Source of the DNA: Mycobacterium tilburgii | GTDB lineage: Bacteria; Actinomycetota; Actinomycetes; Mycobacteriales; Mycobacteriaceae | Reading direction: 5' to 3' | DNA: 35,646 bases | Assembly (NCBI RefSeq): GCF_902168065.1 | Contig: NZ_LR655724.1 | Span: 1 to 35,646 of the forward strand | Shown here: positions 1 through 9,658 of the stretch, piece after piece | Layout: each line of letters starts with the position of its first letter | Position numbering within the stretch: the first letter of the stretch is position 1 | Notes under the pieces: generated by a model | What the model saw: only the letters and a program-made list of their open reading frames with translations | Databases searched by the model: none | What the model was told of the DNA's origin: nothing | Translations under genes and position numbers: made by a program

Positions 1-852
1 CGCCCCCGCACGGGCCGGCCCCGCCCCCACCGGGCTCCCGCCCACCAAGACCCCCAAAACCCCGCCACATCCGGCGATGGCCGCCGGCAGCAGCGGCAAC
101 TGGCGCCACTGCTGGATCGACAGGGCGACCAGGCCGCCGACGGCCTCCCAGGCGCGGGTGGGCAGCGAGAAAGAACGCCCACGGCGGCGAGGTGCGGGTG
201 CACAGCACCGCCGCCGTCAGCGAGGCCGCGGCGACCGATGCCAGCACCACCGCGTACGGCCACGCCGTGGAATTGGGGGAATCGGGCTTGGCGGCGCGGC
301 GCACCCGGCCGACGACCCAGGCCGTCGCGATGATCGACACCGGCCACACCAGATAGAACTGTTCCTCCACGCCGAGCGACCAGTAGTGCTCGAACGGTGA
401 CGGCACATCCGCGGTCAGGTAATCGGTACCCTGGATGGCGAACCGGTAATTACCGACGTACAGCGCGCTGGCGATGCCGTCGGGAAGCACGTTGCGCGCT
501 TGCAGCGACGGCGGTCGCGATGGCGGTGAGGACGGCGACGGTGGCCGCGGCCGGCATCAGGCGACGAGCACGGGCAACGTAAAAGCGGCCCAGCGCAAAG
601 GTGTTCGCCGCGGCGACCTCACGCCACAACAGGCCGGTGATGAGGAAGCCAGAGATCACAAAGAAGACGTCGACACCGATGAAGCCGGCACCACTACCCG
701 GTATGCCCGCGTGATGAGAGCACAACGGCGATCACCGCGCCGGCACGCAGGCCCTCGAGGCCCGGACGGAATCCGCGTCGCGGTACGTGTCGGGTAGGAC
801 TATCCTCCGCCCCTTGGGACGGGCTGGCGCTGGTTTCCTGCCGGACTGTCAT
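1..852 (-). pseudogene. Acyltransferase-3 (OafA-like) membrane protein, frameshifted and cut by the window edge
   Basis: The minus strand encodes the N-terminal half of a membrane acyltransferase-3 protein, a family that O-acylates cell-surface glycans or lipids. The start is ATG at 852. Diagnostic pieces lie in three frames: FRPGLEGLRAGAVIAVVL near 740-790, then FIGVDVFFVISGFLITGLL near 640-690, then HYWSLGVEEQFYLVWP near 340-390 and LPTRAWEAVGGLVAL near 120-160. The frame changes near 715 and again near 510, so the reading frame is broken at least twice. The first 60 bases are very C-rich and read poorly as protein, so the match fades at the edge. The start lies 20 bp after the stop of the esterase at 873-1739, on the same strand, so the two probably formed one transcript. 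Family assignment is firm; the acyl substrate is unknown. Confidence 0.85.
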
Positions 853-872
853 GCCTTTGTCGGGATGCCTCG

Positions 873-1739
873 CTAGGTCGCCAGCCAGGAAAGCTCGCCG
901 GGTAGTTGTAAACGCCACCACGTGATGTCGTGGCCGCCAACTGTGAAGTTTACCGCCGGAGGCGTTTTGAGTTGGCTCACGAATTGGCGTGTCGCGGGAT
1001 AGAACCGGTCGAATGTCCCGCAGTCGACGCGCAACGGAATCTGCGACAGCGCCGGCAGGCCGAACACGCTGTTGGTCATCCAGTCCTCTTCGCCGTCAAA
1101 CGCTTTGGGCGCGCAGTCGGCGTAGGACGTGTACAGCGCCGGACTGATCGCGCAGATCCCCGCGGTCCGCGACGGCCCCAGCTTGGCGCCCAGATGCAGT
1201 GCCCCGTAGCCGCCCATAGACCAGCCCATGAAGCCCACCCGGGAGGTGTCCAGGCCCATCGATCCCAGCATCGGCAGCAGCTCATCGAGGACCATCGCGC
1301 CGGAGTCGGTGCCGTCGGCCCGTTTGTGCCAGTAGGAGTCGCTGCCGCCGTCGACGCCGACCACCGCGAACGGCGGCTTGCCCTCCTTGGCCAATCGGGC
1401 CAGCGCGTCCTCGACACCGCAGTCGAGCATCATATTCGCGTCGCCGTCCTTGCCGTGCAACGCGATCACCGGACGCAGCAACCCGCTTTGCGAGGTGCGG
1501 CCGGGCGGCAGCGCGATCACCCAGTTGGTCTTGACGCCGCCGCGCGCCTTCGAGACGAACGACCCGGTGAGTCGGCTGGGCAGGTTACTGCTCGCGGTCG
1601 ACGGTTCGAACGGGGACGGCAGGGGCGCCGCTCGCGGTTCGAGCGGATCCAGCCAGGCGCTCAAAGCCCATGCGCCCGCGGCCACGGCGCTGGCACTGGC
1701 GCCCATTCGCAGCACCGTGCGGCGGTTGAGATCAGGCAC
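873..1739 (-). CDS. Tat-exported alpha/beta-hydrolase (esterase D-like), Rv0519c-type
   Basis: An intact 288-residue protein starting at GTG. Residues 6-13 read RRTVLRMG, a twin-arginine signal, followed by an Ala-rich hydrophobic stretch to about residue 28, so it is probably exported through Tat and may stay membrane-anchored. The mature part carries an oxyanion-type segment (VIALHGKDGD, about 91-100) and the nucleophile elbow GWSMGGYGA with Ser about 174. A late GGHDITWW supplies the expected catalytic His. The fold is that of esterase D/antigen 85-related hydrolases. The likely role is hydrolysis or transfer of an acyl ester outside the membrane; the substrate is unknown. It lies just upstream of the broken acyltransferase, which may once have worked with it. 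It matches the Rv0519c-type protein as I recall it. Confidence 0.85.
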   Translation of the reverse strand: MPDLNRRTVLRMGASASAVAAGAWALSAWLDPLEPRAAPLPSPFEPSTASSNLPSRLTGSFVSKARGGVKTNWVIALPPGRTSQSGLLRPVIALHGKDGDANMMLDCGVEDALARLAKEGKPPFAVVGVDGGSDSYWHKRADGTDSGAMVLDELLPMLGSMGLDTSRVGFMGWSMGGYGALHLGAKLGPSRTAGICAISPALYTSYADCAPKAFDGEEDWMTNSVFGLPALSQIPLRVDCGTFDRFYPATRQFVSQLKTPPAVNFTVGGHDITWWRLQLPGELSWLAT

Positions 1740-1959
1740 GACGGTGATAATGCCGCGCCCAGAGCACTTTTCCGAGGTCGTCGCGGGGATTGCAAAGGCA
1801 TTGTGATGCGCCAGTCATCGCGCGGTTACCGCATGCCGCCCGGGTGCGAGCCGAATCCGTGCGGATGGAATCTGCCAGGTTTCAACCCTCGCCCGCCGCG
1901 CCGAGCTTCGGCACGCTAGGACCTTCGTGCGTGGCCTCGAAGAACGAAAGAGGATTTGG
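1740..1959. other. Divergent intergenic region between the esterase and ssuD
   Basis: About 220 bp separate two diverging genes and should hold both promoters. I see no convincing operator or further gene. A purine-rich ribosome-binding stretch (aaagagga, about 1947-1954) lies just before the ATG at 1960 and decides the ssuD start over an in-frame GTG at 1927. Confidence 0.4.
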
Positions 1960-3114
1960 ATGAGCTTGGCGTTTCACTGGTTTCTGCCGACCTACGGGGA
2001 TTCCCGCAACCTCGTCGTCGGTGGGCACGGCACCGCGATGCATGGTGACCGGCCCGCGACTTTGCGTTATCTGCACCAGATTTGCGCCGCCGCCGAGGAC
2101 ACTGGTTTCGAGGCGGTGCTCACGCCGACCGGATTGTGGTGTGAGGACGCCTGGTTGACGACGGCGACGTTGATCGAGCGCACCGAGACACTGAAGTTTC
2201 TGGTCGCGTTCCGTCCTGGGCTGCTCAGCCCCACCCTGGCCGCCCAGATGGCCGGCACCTTCCAGCGGCATTCGGACGGGCGGCTGCTGCTCAACGTCGT
2301 CACCGGTGGCGAACCCCACGAACAACGGGCGTACGGCGACTTCCTGGACAAGCAGGCGCGCTACGCGCGGACCGCCGAATTCCTGGACTTGGTGCGACAA
2401 CTGTGGACCTCGCGAAAGCCGGTGACGTTTTCCGGGGAGCACATTCGCGTCGAGGGCGCGCAGCTCAACAACCCGCCTGACCCGGTACCCGCGGTGTTCT
2501 TCGGCGGATCGTCCGGGTCGGCCGGGCCGGTGGCGGCCAAGTACGCCGACGTCTATCTCACCTGGGGTGAGCCGTTGCCGGCCGTCGGCGAGAAGCTGGA
2601 TTGGATTCGCGGGCTGGCCGCCCAAGCCGGCCCCGCCGGCCGGACGCTGCAATTCGGGTTGCGCATCCATGTGATCAGCCGGCCCACCGCCGAGGAGGCG
2701 TGGGCCGAGGCCGACCGGCTGCTGGCGGCGATCGACCCGGCGGACATCGAGCGCGTGCAGAACAGCTTGGCGCGCAGCGAATCCGAGGGGCAGCGCCGCA
2801 TGCGCGAGTTGCACGGCGGCGACAGCGGCGAGCTGCTCGTCGCGCCCAACCTGTGGGCGGGGGTGGGCCTGGTGCGCGGCGGCGCGGGCACGGCGCTGGT
2901 CGGGTCGCACGCAGAGGTGGCTGAGCGGCTGATCGAATACGCCGACCTCGGTATAGACCACTTCATCCTGTCCGGCTATCCGCACCTCGAAGAGGCGTAC
3001 TGGTTCGGCGAAGGCGTGCTGCCGCTGCTCGAGCGGCGTGGCGTGTGGAAGCACCCCAACCGCAAGGCCCAGCCGACGGCGGCGACGCCGTTCGCGGCCG
3101 CGTCGGCGCAGTAG
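1960..3114 (+). CDS. ssuD: FMNH2-dependent alkanesulfonate monooxygenase (SsuD family)
   Basis: An intact 384-residue luciferase-like TIM-barrel protein. SsuD uses reduced flavin and oxygen to cleave alkanesulfonates to sulfite and an aldehyde, supplying sulfur in the cytoplasm. The N-terminus FHWFLPTYGDSR, the segment LLLNVVTGGEPHEQRAYGDF near residue 110 and YLTWGEP near 190 are typical of SsuD and not of generic F420-dependent relatives. The length fits the family (about 380). The ATG at 1960 has a good ribosome-binding site and gives the standard N-terminus; an in-frame GTG at 1927 would add 11 residues. No sulfonate ABC transporter or flavin reductase gene is nearby. The broken transporter that follows starts only about 2 bp later and may have been co-transcribed. 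Confidence 0.9.
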   Translation: MSLAFHWFLPTYGDSRNLVVGGHGTAMHGDRPATLRYLHQICAAAEDTGFEAVLTPTGLWCEDAWLTTATLIERTETLKFLVAFRPGLLSPTLAAQMAGTFQRHSDGRLLLNVVTGGEPHEQRAYGDFLDKQARYARTAEFLDLVRQLWTSRKPVTFSGEHIRVEGAQLNNPPDPVPAVFFGGSSGSAGPVAAKYADVYLTWGEPLPAVGEKLDWIRGLAAQAGPAGRTLQFGLRIHVISRPTAEEAWAEADRLLAAIDPADIERVQNSLARSESEGQRRMRELHGGDSGELLVAPNLWAGVGLVRGGAGTALVGSHAEVAERLIEYADLGIDHFILSGYPHLEEAYWFGEGVLPLLERRGVWKHPNRKAQPTAATPFAAASAQ

Positions 3115-3116
3115 CC

Positions 3117-4440
3117 GTGGAGACCACCCTGCCCACCGCGGTGGGAGCGGCGCCCGAGCCGGCCGACGAGTCCGATGCGGACCGGCGCCGGTGGCTGCGC
3201 ACCGTGGTGGTCGCCAGCCTGCTCGGCACCACGGTGGATGTGGTACGACTGCTTCCTCTACGCCACCGCCGCCGGCCTGGTCTTCAACAAGGTGTTCTTT
3301 CCCAACGCGAGTTCTCTGGTGGGCACGCTGCTGGCGTTCGCGACGTTCGCCGTCGGGTGCGTCATGCGGCCCATCGGCGGCCTGGTGTTCGGCCACATCA
3401 GGGACCGCATCGGGCGCAAACGCAGCCTCGCGTTGCCATGCTGATCATGGGCGGAGCGACCGCGCTGATCGGGGCGCTGCCGACCGCCGCCCAGATCGGG
3501 GCGTGGGCTCCGGTCCTGCTGCTGGTGCTGCGGGCGCTGCAGGGCTTCGCCCTCGGCGGCGAATGGGGCGGTGCGGTGCTGCTGGCCGTGGAACACAGCT
3601 CCGGGGGACTGGCGCGGGCGGTACGGCGCCATCCCGCAGGTCGGCCTGGGCGCTGGGCACCGGCATCTTCGCGGTCCTGTAGGTGGCGCTGGGCCCGTAC
3701 GGTTCCTGGCCTACGGCTGGCGCATCGGTTTTCTCCTCAGCATCGTCCTGGTGGTGATCGGCGCGCTGGTACGGCTGCGGGTGGACGAGACTCCGGCGTT
3801 TCGGCAGTTGCGCGACATCGAGGCCGCGGCTACCGTGCCGATCCGCGAAATCGTCCGCGAACCCCGTTCCCGGCGAAACACGGCTGGGACTGCTGTCTCG
3901 CTGGGCGTAGGGCTCGGCGTTCAACACCTGGGGTGTGTTTGCGATCAGTTATGCCACCGGTGCGCTGGGCTTCAACAAAGTGTCGGTGCTGATCGTGGTG
4001 ACCATCGCCGCCGTGCTGATGGCGGTGGCTGCTGCTGCCGGTGTTGGGGGCGCTGACCGGCCGGTTCGGCGCCCGTCGGGTGTATTTGGCCGGCGTGGCC
4101 ATCTACGGGATCGCGGCGTTCCCGGCGTTCGCCCTGTTCGCACGAAGAACCTGCTCTGGTTCGGGCTGGCGATGGTGCTGGTGTTCAGCGTCGTGCACGC
4201 GCTGTTCTACGGGGCGCAGGGCACGCTGTATTCGTCGCTGTATCACACCGGTACGCGCTACACCGGGTTGTCGTTCGCCTACCAGTTCTCCGGCGTACGC
4301 GTCCGGGGTCACCCCGATGATCCTGAGCGCGCTGATCACTGTGGTCGGCGGCGCGCCGTGGCTGGCGTGTGGGTATCTGGTGGCGACGGCGGTGATCAGA
4401 GTGATCGCCACCGCGCTGATCCGCGACGCTGACCTGTACT
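3117..4440 (+). pseudogene. MFS metabolite:H+ symporter (MHS family), multiply frameshifted
   Basis: Consecutive pieces of one 12-TM transporter of the metabolite:H+ symporter family (relatives carry shikimate, citrate or ketoglutarate) are spread over all three plus-strand frames. Recognisable parts are WYDCFLYATAAGLVFNKVFF near 3250, the loop motif GHIRDRIGRKRS near 3395, ALQGFALGGEWGGAVLL near 3540, the helix starting FLAYGWRIGF near 3710, LTGRFGARRVYLAGVAIYG near 4060 and HALFYGAQGTLYSSLY near 4200. Frame changes fall near 3240, 3435, 3610, 3680, 3905, 4035, 4140 and 4300, so it cannot give a functional product. The GTG at 3117, just after the ssuD stop, is the probable start. The last transporter residues run straight into the gabP-like permease with no intergenic DNA. 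Family is clear; substrate is not. Confidence 0.88.
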
Positions 4441-5758
4441 TCTGCCTTTCGCAGCGTCAGTTGAGCATGATCGCGTTCGGCGGGGTGATCGGCGCCGGGC
4501 TGTTCGTCGGGTCCGGGATGGTGATCGGCGACACCGGGCCGGCGGCCTTCCTGACGTACGCGCTGTGCGGCGTGCTGGTCGCGCTGGTGATGCGGATGAT
4601 GGGCGAAATGGCGGCCGCGAACCCGTCGACCGGCTCGTTCGCCGACTACGCGGCCACGGCGCTGGGCGGCTTGGGCCGGGTTTTCGGTGGGCTGGCTGTA
4701 TTGGTACTTCTGGGTGATCGTCGTCGGATTCGAAGCCGTCGCCGGCGGCAAGGTCCTCGGCTACTGGTTCCACGCCCCGCTGTGGGTGCTGTCGCTGTGC
4801 CTGATGGTGTTGATGACGGCGACCAACCTGTTCTCGGTGACCTCGTTCGGTGAGTTCGAATTCTGGTTCGCCGGAATCAAAGTCGCGACCATCATGGTCT
4901 TCCTCGCCTTCGGCACCGCGTTCGTACTCGGGCTGGGGCCGGGTCACGGCGGCGAGTTCGCCAACCTGACCCCCTACGGCGGGTTCTTCCCCAACGGCGT
5001 CGGGGCCGTGTTCGCCGTGATCGTCGTGGTGATCTTCTCCATGGTGGGCGTCGAGATCGTCAACGTCGCCGCCGAAAGCCACGATCCGGTGCGAGCCGTG
5101 CAGCGCGCGACGCGTTCGGTGGTCGCGCGGATCGGGATCTTCTTCGTCGGTTCGGTGTTCCTGCTCGTCGCGATGCTGCCGTGGAATTCGGTGGAGCCGG
5201 GCGCCTCGCCGTACGTCGTGGCGTTCCGGCAGCTGGGCCTGCCCGGCGCGGATCAGGTGATGAACGCGGTCGTGCTGACCGCGTTGCTGTCCTGCCTGAA
5301 CTCCGGCCTCTACACGGCCTCACGGATGCTGTTCGTCCTCGCCGACCGCCACGAGGCGCCGCTGCGGCTGGTCAAACTCAGCCGCCGCGGGGTGCCGCAC
5401 CTCGCCGTCCTGTTCTCGTCGGCGATCGGGTTCGTGGCTGTCGCCTCACACGGTGTTTCTCTTCCTGCTCAACTCCTCGGGCGCGATCATCCTGTTCGTC
5501 TACTGGCTGATCGCGCTGACCCAGATTCTGTTGCGCCGCCGCACTCCCGCCGCGCGGCTGCGGGTGAGGATGTGGTTCTTCCCGGTGCTGTCGATCCTCA
5601 CGCTGGCCACGGTCAGCGCGGCGCTGGTGCAGATGGCGTTCGACGACGCGACGCGCAGCTATCTGTGGCTGAGCCTGCTGTCGTGGGTGGTGGTGCTGGC
5701 GATCTACACCCTCACTCGCCCGGGGCCGGGCGACGGCGATATCAGTCCGTCTTCGTGA
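4441..5758 (+). pseudogene. GabP-like amino acid permease (APC family), N-terminus lost and frameshifted
   Basis: An APC-superfamily amino acid permease, probably the orthologue of Rv0522 (annotated gabP). It opens with LSQRQLSMIAFGGVIGAGLF at about 4450, which lies some 15-20 residues into a normal permease, so the native start is missing. Further pieces are GWLYWYFWVIVVGFEAVAGG (from 4687), the MVGVEIVNVAAAES-like segment with GVEIVNVAAES near 5050, SCLNSGLYTASRMLF near 5290 and FLFLLNSSGAIILFVYWLIA near 5455. Frames change near 4680 and 5447, and a few residues seem deleted at the second point. The 3' end overlaps the convergent reductase-family gene by 17 bp. The product would normally import GABA or a related amino acid across the cytoplasmic membrane. 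Confidence 0.88.
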
Positions 5759-6137
5759 ACAGCGCCGCCTGCTCGAACGGCAGCCTGGCGAACACCCTGC
5801 GCACGCCGCTGCCCACCTGCTCGGCCGCATCGTCCCGGCTGACGATCCGCGGGGCGGAAATGCCGAACGTGTTGCCGTGCCGGCGCATCCGCCCGCTCCC
5901 GGCCGCCTTGAGGTTCTTCAGCCAGTCCCGGTCGGGACCGTAGGTCAGCAGCACCGCGATGCCGGGTTTGCCGTCGACGGTAGCGTCGAACGCGCTCACC
6001 GGGGTGCGGAACTGCTTGCCGGACTTTCGTCCTGTGTGTTCGATGATCGCGTATGCCGGGGCCCAGCCGGCCCACAGCCGTTGAATCGGGTTGGTGACAT
6101 GCCGGTTGAAGCGGGCCAGCCGCTGCGGAAGTTGCAT
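5742..6137 (-). CDS. Deazaflavin-dependent nitroreductase-family protein (DUF385/Ddn-like), Rv0523c-type
   Basis: A 131-residue split beta-barrel protein of the actinobacterial Ddn/DUF385 family, whose members bind F420 or related flavins. Core motifs are IEHTGRKSGKQFRTPVSAF (about residues 29-47) and YGPDRDWLKNLKAAGSGRM (about 65-83), the usual signature of the family. I chose the ATG at 6137 (MQLPQRLARFNRHVTNPIQR), which gives the standard family N-terminus; an upstream in-frame start at 6230 would add 31 atypical residues. It is convergent with the gabP remnant and divergent from hemL, as Rv0523c is in M. tuberculosis. The substrate is unknown. Confidence 0.85.
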   Translation of the reverse strand: MQLPQRLARFNRHVTNPIQRLWAGWAPAYAIIEHTGRKSGKQFRTPVSAFDATVDGKPGIAVLLTYGPDRDWLKNLKAAGSGRMRRHGNTFGISAPRIVSRDDAAEQVGSGVRRVFARLPFEQAALFTKTD

Positions 6138-6238
6138 AGCACCATCCAACTCGTCCCGCGCGGGCGGCATCAAGACGCAACGGCGACTCTTAACACCCTG
6201 TAGTTGGTCTGCTCGCCGAAGCTGGAACACTGGTCGAC

Positions 6239-7636
6239 ATGGCTAGCAGTGACCAGGCAATCGCCCAACCTCGGGCCGGGGTTGCGACGTCCGCGCAGCT
6301 CTTCTCCGACGCGTGCGCGGTCATTCCCGGCGGCGTGAACTCTCCGGTGCGCGCCTTCACCGCGGTCGGTGGGACACCGCGGTTCATCACCGAGGCCCAG
6401 GGCTGCTGGCTCACCGACGCCGACGGCAACCGCTACGTCGACCTGGTTTGCTCGTGGGGCCCAATGATCCTCGGCCACGCCCACCAGGCCGTGGTAGACG
6501 CCGTCACCCGGGCCGCCGCGACCGGATTGTCATTCGGGGCGCCGACGCCGCGGGAGACCGAACTCGCCACCGCGATCATCGAGCGGGTCGCGCCGGTCGA
6601 GCGGCTGCGCTTCGTGAACTCCGGAACCGAGGCGACCATGAGCGCGGTGCGGCTGGCCCGCGGTTTCACCGGCCGGGTAAAGATCATCAAGTTCTCCGGC
6701 TGCTACCACGGTCACGTGGACGCGTTGTTGGCCGACGCGGGTTCCGGGTTGGCGACGCTGGGGTTGTGTGACGACCCGTCGCGCCCGGCTGCGCCGGGCT
6801 TGCGATTGTCACAGGGTTTGCCGTCCACGCCCGGCGTCACCGGCGCGGCCGCGGCCGACACCATCGTGTTGCCCTACAACGACATTGACGCGGTTCGGGA
6901 AACGTTCGCCTGGTTCGGCGACCAGATCGCCGCGGTGATCACCGAAGCCAGCCCCGGCAACATGGGCGTCGTCCCGCCGGCGCCGGGCTACAACGCGGCG
7001 TTGCGCGCGGTCACCGCCGAGCACGGTGCGCTGTTGATCATCGACGAAGTGATGACGGGCTTCCGGGTCAGCCGAAGCGGTTGGTACGGAATCGATCCGG
7101 TCGCCGCCGACCTGTTCACCTTCGGCAAGGTGATGAGCGGCGGGTTGCCGGCCGCCGCGTTCGGCGGGCGAGCCGAGTTGATGGAACGGCTGGCGCCGCT
7201 GGGCCCGGTGTATCAGGCTGGCACCCTGTCCGGGAACCCCGTCGCGATGGCCGCCGGGCTGGCCACGCTGCGCGCCGCCGACGACGCCGTCTACGCCACG
7301 CTGAACGCCAACGCCGACTGCCTGGCCGGGCTGTTCTCCGACGCGCTGACCAATGCTGCTGTGCCACACCAGATTTCGCGGGCCGGCAACATGATCAGTG
7401 TGTTCTTCACGGACACCCCGGTGACCGACTTCGCGTCCGCGCGCGCCAGCCAGACCTGGCGCTACCCGTCGTTCTTCCACGCCCTGCTGGACGCGGGCGT
7501 GTACCCGCCGTGCAGCGCTTTCGAGACGTGGTTCGTCTCGACCGCGCTCGATGACACCGCGTTCGAGCGAATCGCGGAGGCGCTGCCCGCCGCCGCCCGC
7601 GCCGCCGCGAGCGCGACCGGGGAGGGGCAGTCCTGA
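6239..7636 (+). CDS. hemL: Glutamate-1-semialdehyde 2,1-aminomutase
   Basis: An intact 465-residue PLP enzyme that converts glutamate-1-semialdehyde to 5-aminolevulinate, the precursor of haem and other tetrapyrroles. The start of the fold reads [17 protein letters not shown] (about 29-45), substrate and cofactor segments include [20 protein letters not shown] and [15 protein letters not shown], and the PLP-binding lysine lies in [17 protein letters not shown] at about residue 297. The length is normal for actinobacteria. It is the first gene of a tightly coupled run: its TGA overlaps the next ATG (7634-7638). The following genes build c-type cytochromes, so the operon couples haem precursor supply to haem attachment. 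Confidence 0.97.
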   Translation: MASSDQAIAQPRAGVATSAQLFSDACAVIPGGVNSPVRAFTAVGGTPRFITEAQGCWLTDADGNRYVDLVCSWGPMILGHAHQAVVDAVTRAAATGLSFGAPTPRETELATAIIERVAPVERLRFVNSGTEATMSAVRLARGFTGRVKIIKFSGCYHGHVDALLADAGSGLATLGLCDDPSRPAAPGLRLSQGLPSTPGVTGAAAADTIVLPYNDIDAVRETFAWFGDQIAAVITEASPGNMGVVPPAPGYNAALRAVTAEHGALLIIDEVMTGFRVSRSGWYGIDPVAADLFTFGKVMSGGLPAAAFGGRAELMERLAPLGPVYQAGTLSGNPVAMAAGLATLRAADDAVYATLNANADCLAGLFSDALTNAAVPHQISRAGNMISVFFTDTPVTDFASARASQTWRYPSFFHALLDAGVYPPCSAFETWFVSTALDDTAFERIAEALPAAARAAASATGEGQS

Positions 7637-8241
7637 TGGGCGAACAAACCCGCGTGCACGTGATGCGGCACTGCGAAGTGCACAACCCGGGCGGCATCCT
7701 CTACGGCCGGCTGCCCGGATTCCACCTGTCCGAGCGGGGCCGGGCGCAGGCGCAGGCGGTGGCCGACGCGCTGGCCGGCTGCGACATTGTCGCGGTCATC
7801 GCCTCCCCGCTGCAGCGGGCCCAGGAGACCGCCGCACCGATCGCCGACAAGCACGGCCTGGCCATCAATACCGATCCCGATCTGATCGAATCGGCCAACT
7901 TCTTCGAGGGCCGCCGGGTCAGTCCCGGCGACGGGGCGTGGCGGGACCCGCGGGTGTGGTGGCAGCTGCGCAATCCGCTGCGGCCGTCGTGGGGGGAGCC
8001 GTACCGCGAGATCGCCGACCGGATGTCTACGGCGGTGGACAAGGCCCGCGCCCGCGGGGCCGGCCACGAGGTGGTGTGTGTCAGCCACCAGCTGCCGGTG
8101 TGGACGCTGCGGTTGCACGTGACCGGCCGGCGGCTGTGGCACGATCCGCGGCGCCGCGAGTGTGATGTCGCCTCGCTGACCACGCTGATCTACGACGGCG
8201 ACCGGCTGATTGATGTCGAATACTCCCGCCCTGCGCTATGA
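7636..8241 (+). CDS. Histidine phosphatase (phosphoglycerate mutase-like), Rv0525-type
   Basis: An intact 201-residue member of the histidine phosphatase superfamily. The catalytic RHxE-like motif is at the N-terminus (VMRHCEVHNPGG, His about 12), followed by LSERGRAQAQAVADAL and ASPLQRAQETAAPIA. The second catalytic His lies in VVCVSHQLPVWTLRLH. The motif has Cys where the RHG motif has Gly, as in several actinobacterial members. It overlaps hemL and the next gene through ATGA junctions, so translation is probably coupled. The conserved place between hemL and the cytochrome c maturation genes suggests a related role, but the substrate is not known and a true glycolytic mutase role is unlikely. 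Confidence 0.9.
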   Translation: MGEQTRVHVMRHCEVHNPGGILYGRLPGFHLSERGRAQAQAVADALAGCDIVAVIASPLQRAQETAAPIADKHGLAINTDPDLIESANFFEGRRVSPGDGAWRDPRVWWQLRNPLRPSWGEPYREIADRMSTAVDKARARGAGHEVVCVSHQLPVWTLRLHVTGRRLWHDPRRRECDVASLTTLIYDGDRLIDVEYSRPAL

Positions 8242-8876
8242 CCAGAAGACGACGGCCTGTGCTCGCCGGAGTGGTGTTGGCGATCTGCGGGTTGCTGACC
8301 GGCTGCTCGGCGGGTCACGACGCCGTCACGCAGGGCGGCACCTTCGAGTTCGTCTCGCCCGGTGGCAAGACCGACATCGCCTACGACCCGCCGTCGAGCC
8401 GCGGCCGTCCCGGCCCGCTGTCCGGGCCCGACCTGGCCGACCTGTCGCACCCGCTGTCGCTGGACGACCCGATCCTCGCGGGCAACGTCGTAGTGATCAA
8501 TGTGTGGGGGCAGTGGTGCGGGCCGTGCCGTGCCGAGGTCACCCAACTGCAGCAGGTCTACGACGCCACCCGTGGCTCGGGGGCGTCGTTTCTGGGCATC
8601 GACGTCCGCGACAACAACCGTCAGGCTGCCTTGGACTTCGTCAACGACCGCGCGGTGACCTACCCGTCGATCTACGACCCGGCGATGCGCACGCTGATCG
8701 CCTTCGGCGGCAAATACCCCACCACCGTCATCCCGTCCACGCTGGTCCTGGACCGCCAGCACCGGGTCGCGGCGGTGTTTCTGCGCGAGCTGCTGGCCGC
8801 CGACCTGCAACCCGTTGTGCAGAAGCTGACCCGGGAAGCGCCGCCGGGTCTGAATACCCCGGGTTCGCCGCAATGA
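8238..8876 (+). CDS. Thioredoxin-like lipoprotein for cytochrome c maturation (ResA/CcsX-like), Rv0526-type
   Basis: A 212-residue exported thiol oxidoreductase. The N-terminus has an Arg-rich n-region, a hydrophobic core and a lipobox LTGC (Cys about 23), so it is predicted to be a lipoprotein on the outer face of the membrane. The thioredoxin active site reads WCGPC at about 93-97, inside VVVINVWGQWCGPCRAE, and the cis-Pro loop is in TVIPSTLVLDRQHRV. Such proteins reduce the CXXCH haem-binding motif of apocytochrome c, taking electrons from CcdA, whose gene follows immediately (ATGA overlap at 8873). The position in the hemL-ccsA operon strongly supports this role. Confidence 0.92.
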   Translation: MTRRRRPVLAGVVLAICGLLTGCSAGHDAVTQGGTFEFVSPGGKTDIAYDPPSSRGRPGPLSGPDLADLSHPLSLDDPILAGNVVVINVWGQWCGPCRAEVTQLQQVYDATRGSGASFLGIDVRDNNRQAALDFVNDRAVTYPSIYDPAMRTLIAFGGKYPTTVIPSTLVLDRQHRVAAVFLRELLAADLQPVVQKLTREAPPGLNTPGSPQ

Positions 8877-9658
8877 CCGGGTTCGCGCAGACCGCGGCCG
8901 CCGGGCCGTTGCTGTTGGCGCTGGGCGCCTGCGTGCTGGCGGGCCTGGTGTCGTTCGCCTCACCGTGCGTGGTGCCGCTGGTGCCGGGCTATTTGTCGTA
9001 TCTGGCCGCCATAGTCGGCGAGGACGTAGACGGGCAGCCGGTCGGGGGGACGGTCAAGGCCGCGCCGGCGGCGCGGTGGCGGGTCGCCGGCGCGGCGCTG
9101 CTGTTCGTCGCCGGATTCACCGCGGTGTTCGTGCTGGGCACCGTGGCAGTGCTGGGCATGACGACGACGCTGATCACCAACCAGTTGGTGTTGCAGCGGG
9201 TCGGCGGCGTGCTGACGATCGTGATGGGGCTGGTGTTCGTGGGCCTGATCCCGGCCTTGCAGCGCCAGGTCCGGTTCACCCCGCAACAGCTGACGACCGT
9301 CGCCGGGGCGCCGGTGCTGGGCGCGGTGTTCGCGCTCGGGTGGACACCGTGCCTGGGCCCGACGCTGACCGGCGTGATCACCGTGGCCTCGGCCACCGAC
9401 GGGGCGAACGTCGCCCGCGGCATCCTGCTGGTGATCGCCTACTGCCTGGGGCTGGGCATCCCGTTTGTGCTGCTGGCCTTCGGTTCGGCGCGGGCGGTCG
9501 CCGGCCTGGGCTGGCTGCGGCGCCACAGCCGAGGCATCCAGATTTTCGGTGGAGCGCAGCTGATCGCTGTCGGCGCGCTGCTGGTCACCGGCGTGTGGAA
9601 CGACTTCACCTCCTGGGTGCGGGACGCCTTCGTGTCCGACGTGAGGTTGCCGATTTGA
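8873..9658 (+). CDS. ccdA: CcdA thiol-disulfide electron transporter
   Basis: An intact 261-residue polytopic membrane protein with about six TM segments. CcdA carries reducing equivalents from cytoplasmic thioredoxin to extracytoplasmic thioredoxin-like proteins for cytochrome c maturation. The two redox cysteines are visible in the conserved contexts SFASPCVVPLVPGYLSY (about 23-39) and FALGWTPCLGPTLTGV (about 153-168), the duplicated P-C signature of the DsbD-gamma/CcdA family. The ATG overlaps the stop of the thioredoxin gene, and its own TGA overlaps the TTG start of resB. Confidence 0.95.
   Translation: MTGFAQTAAAGPLLLALGACVLAGLVSFASPCVVPLVPGYLSYLAAIVGEDVDGQPVGGTVKAAPAARWRVAGAALLFVAGFTAVFVLGTVAVLGMTTTLITNQLVLQRVGGVLTIVMGLVFVGLIPALQRQVRFTPQQLTTVAGAPVLGAVFALGWTPCLGPTLTGVITVASATDGANVARGILLVIAYCLGLGIPFVLLAFGSARAVAGLGWLRRHSRGIQIFGGAQLIAVGALLVTGVWNDFTSWVRDAFVSDVRLPI

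Noticed and set aside
930..1919. Long open frame on the plus strand opposite the esterase
   Set aside because: Arg/His-rich, low-complexity product with no family features; it is the GC-rich antisense shadow of the Tat esterase gene.
1800..1920. Possible small gene between the esterase and ssuD (frame with PPGCEPNPCGWNLPG)
   Set aside because: No ribosome-binding site, no stop-defined independent frame and no family; treated as spacer.
1882..3396. 504-codon frame on the minus strand opposite ssuD
   Set aside because: Antisense shadow of ssuD and the start of the transporter; composition typical of shadow frames.
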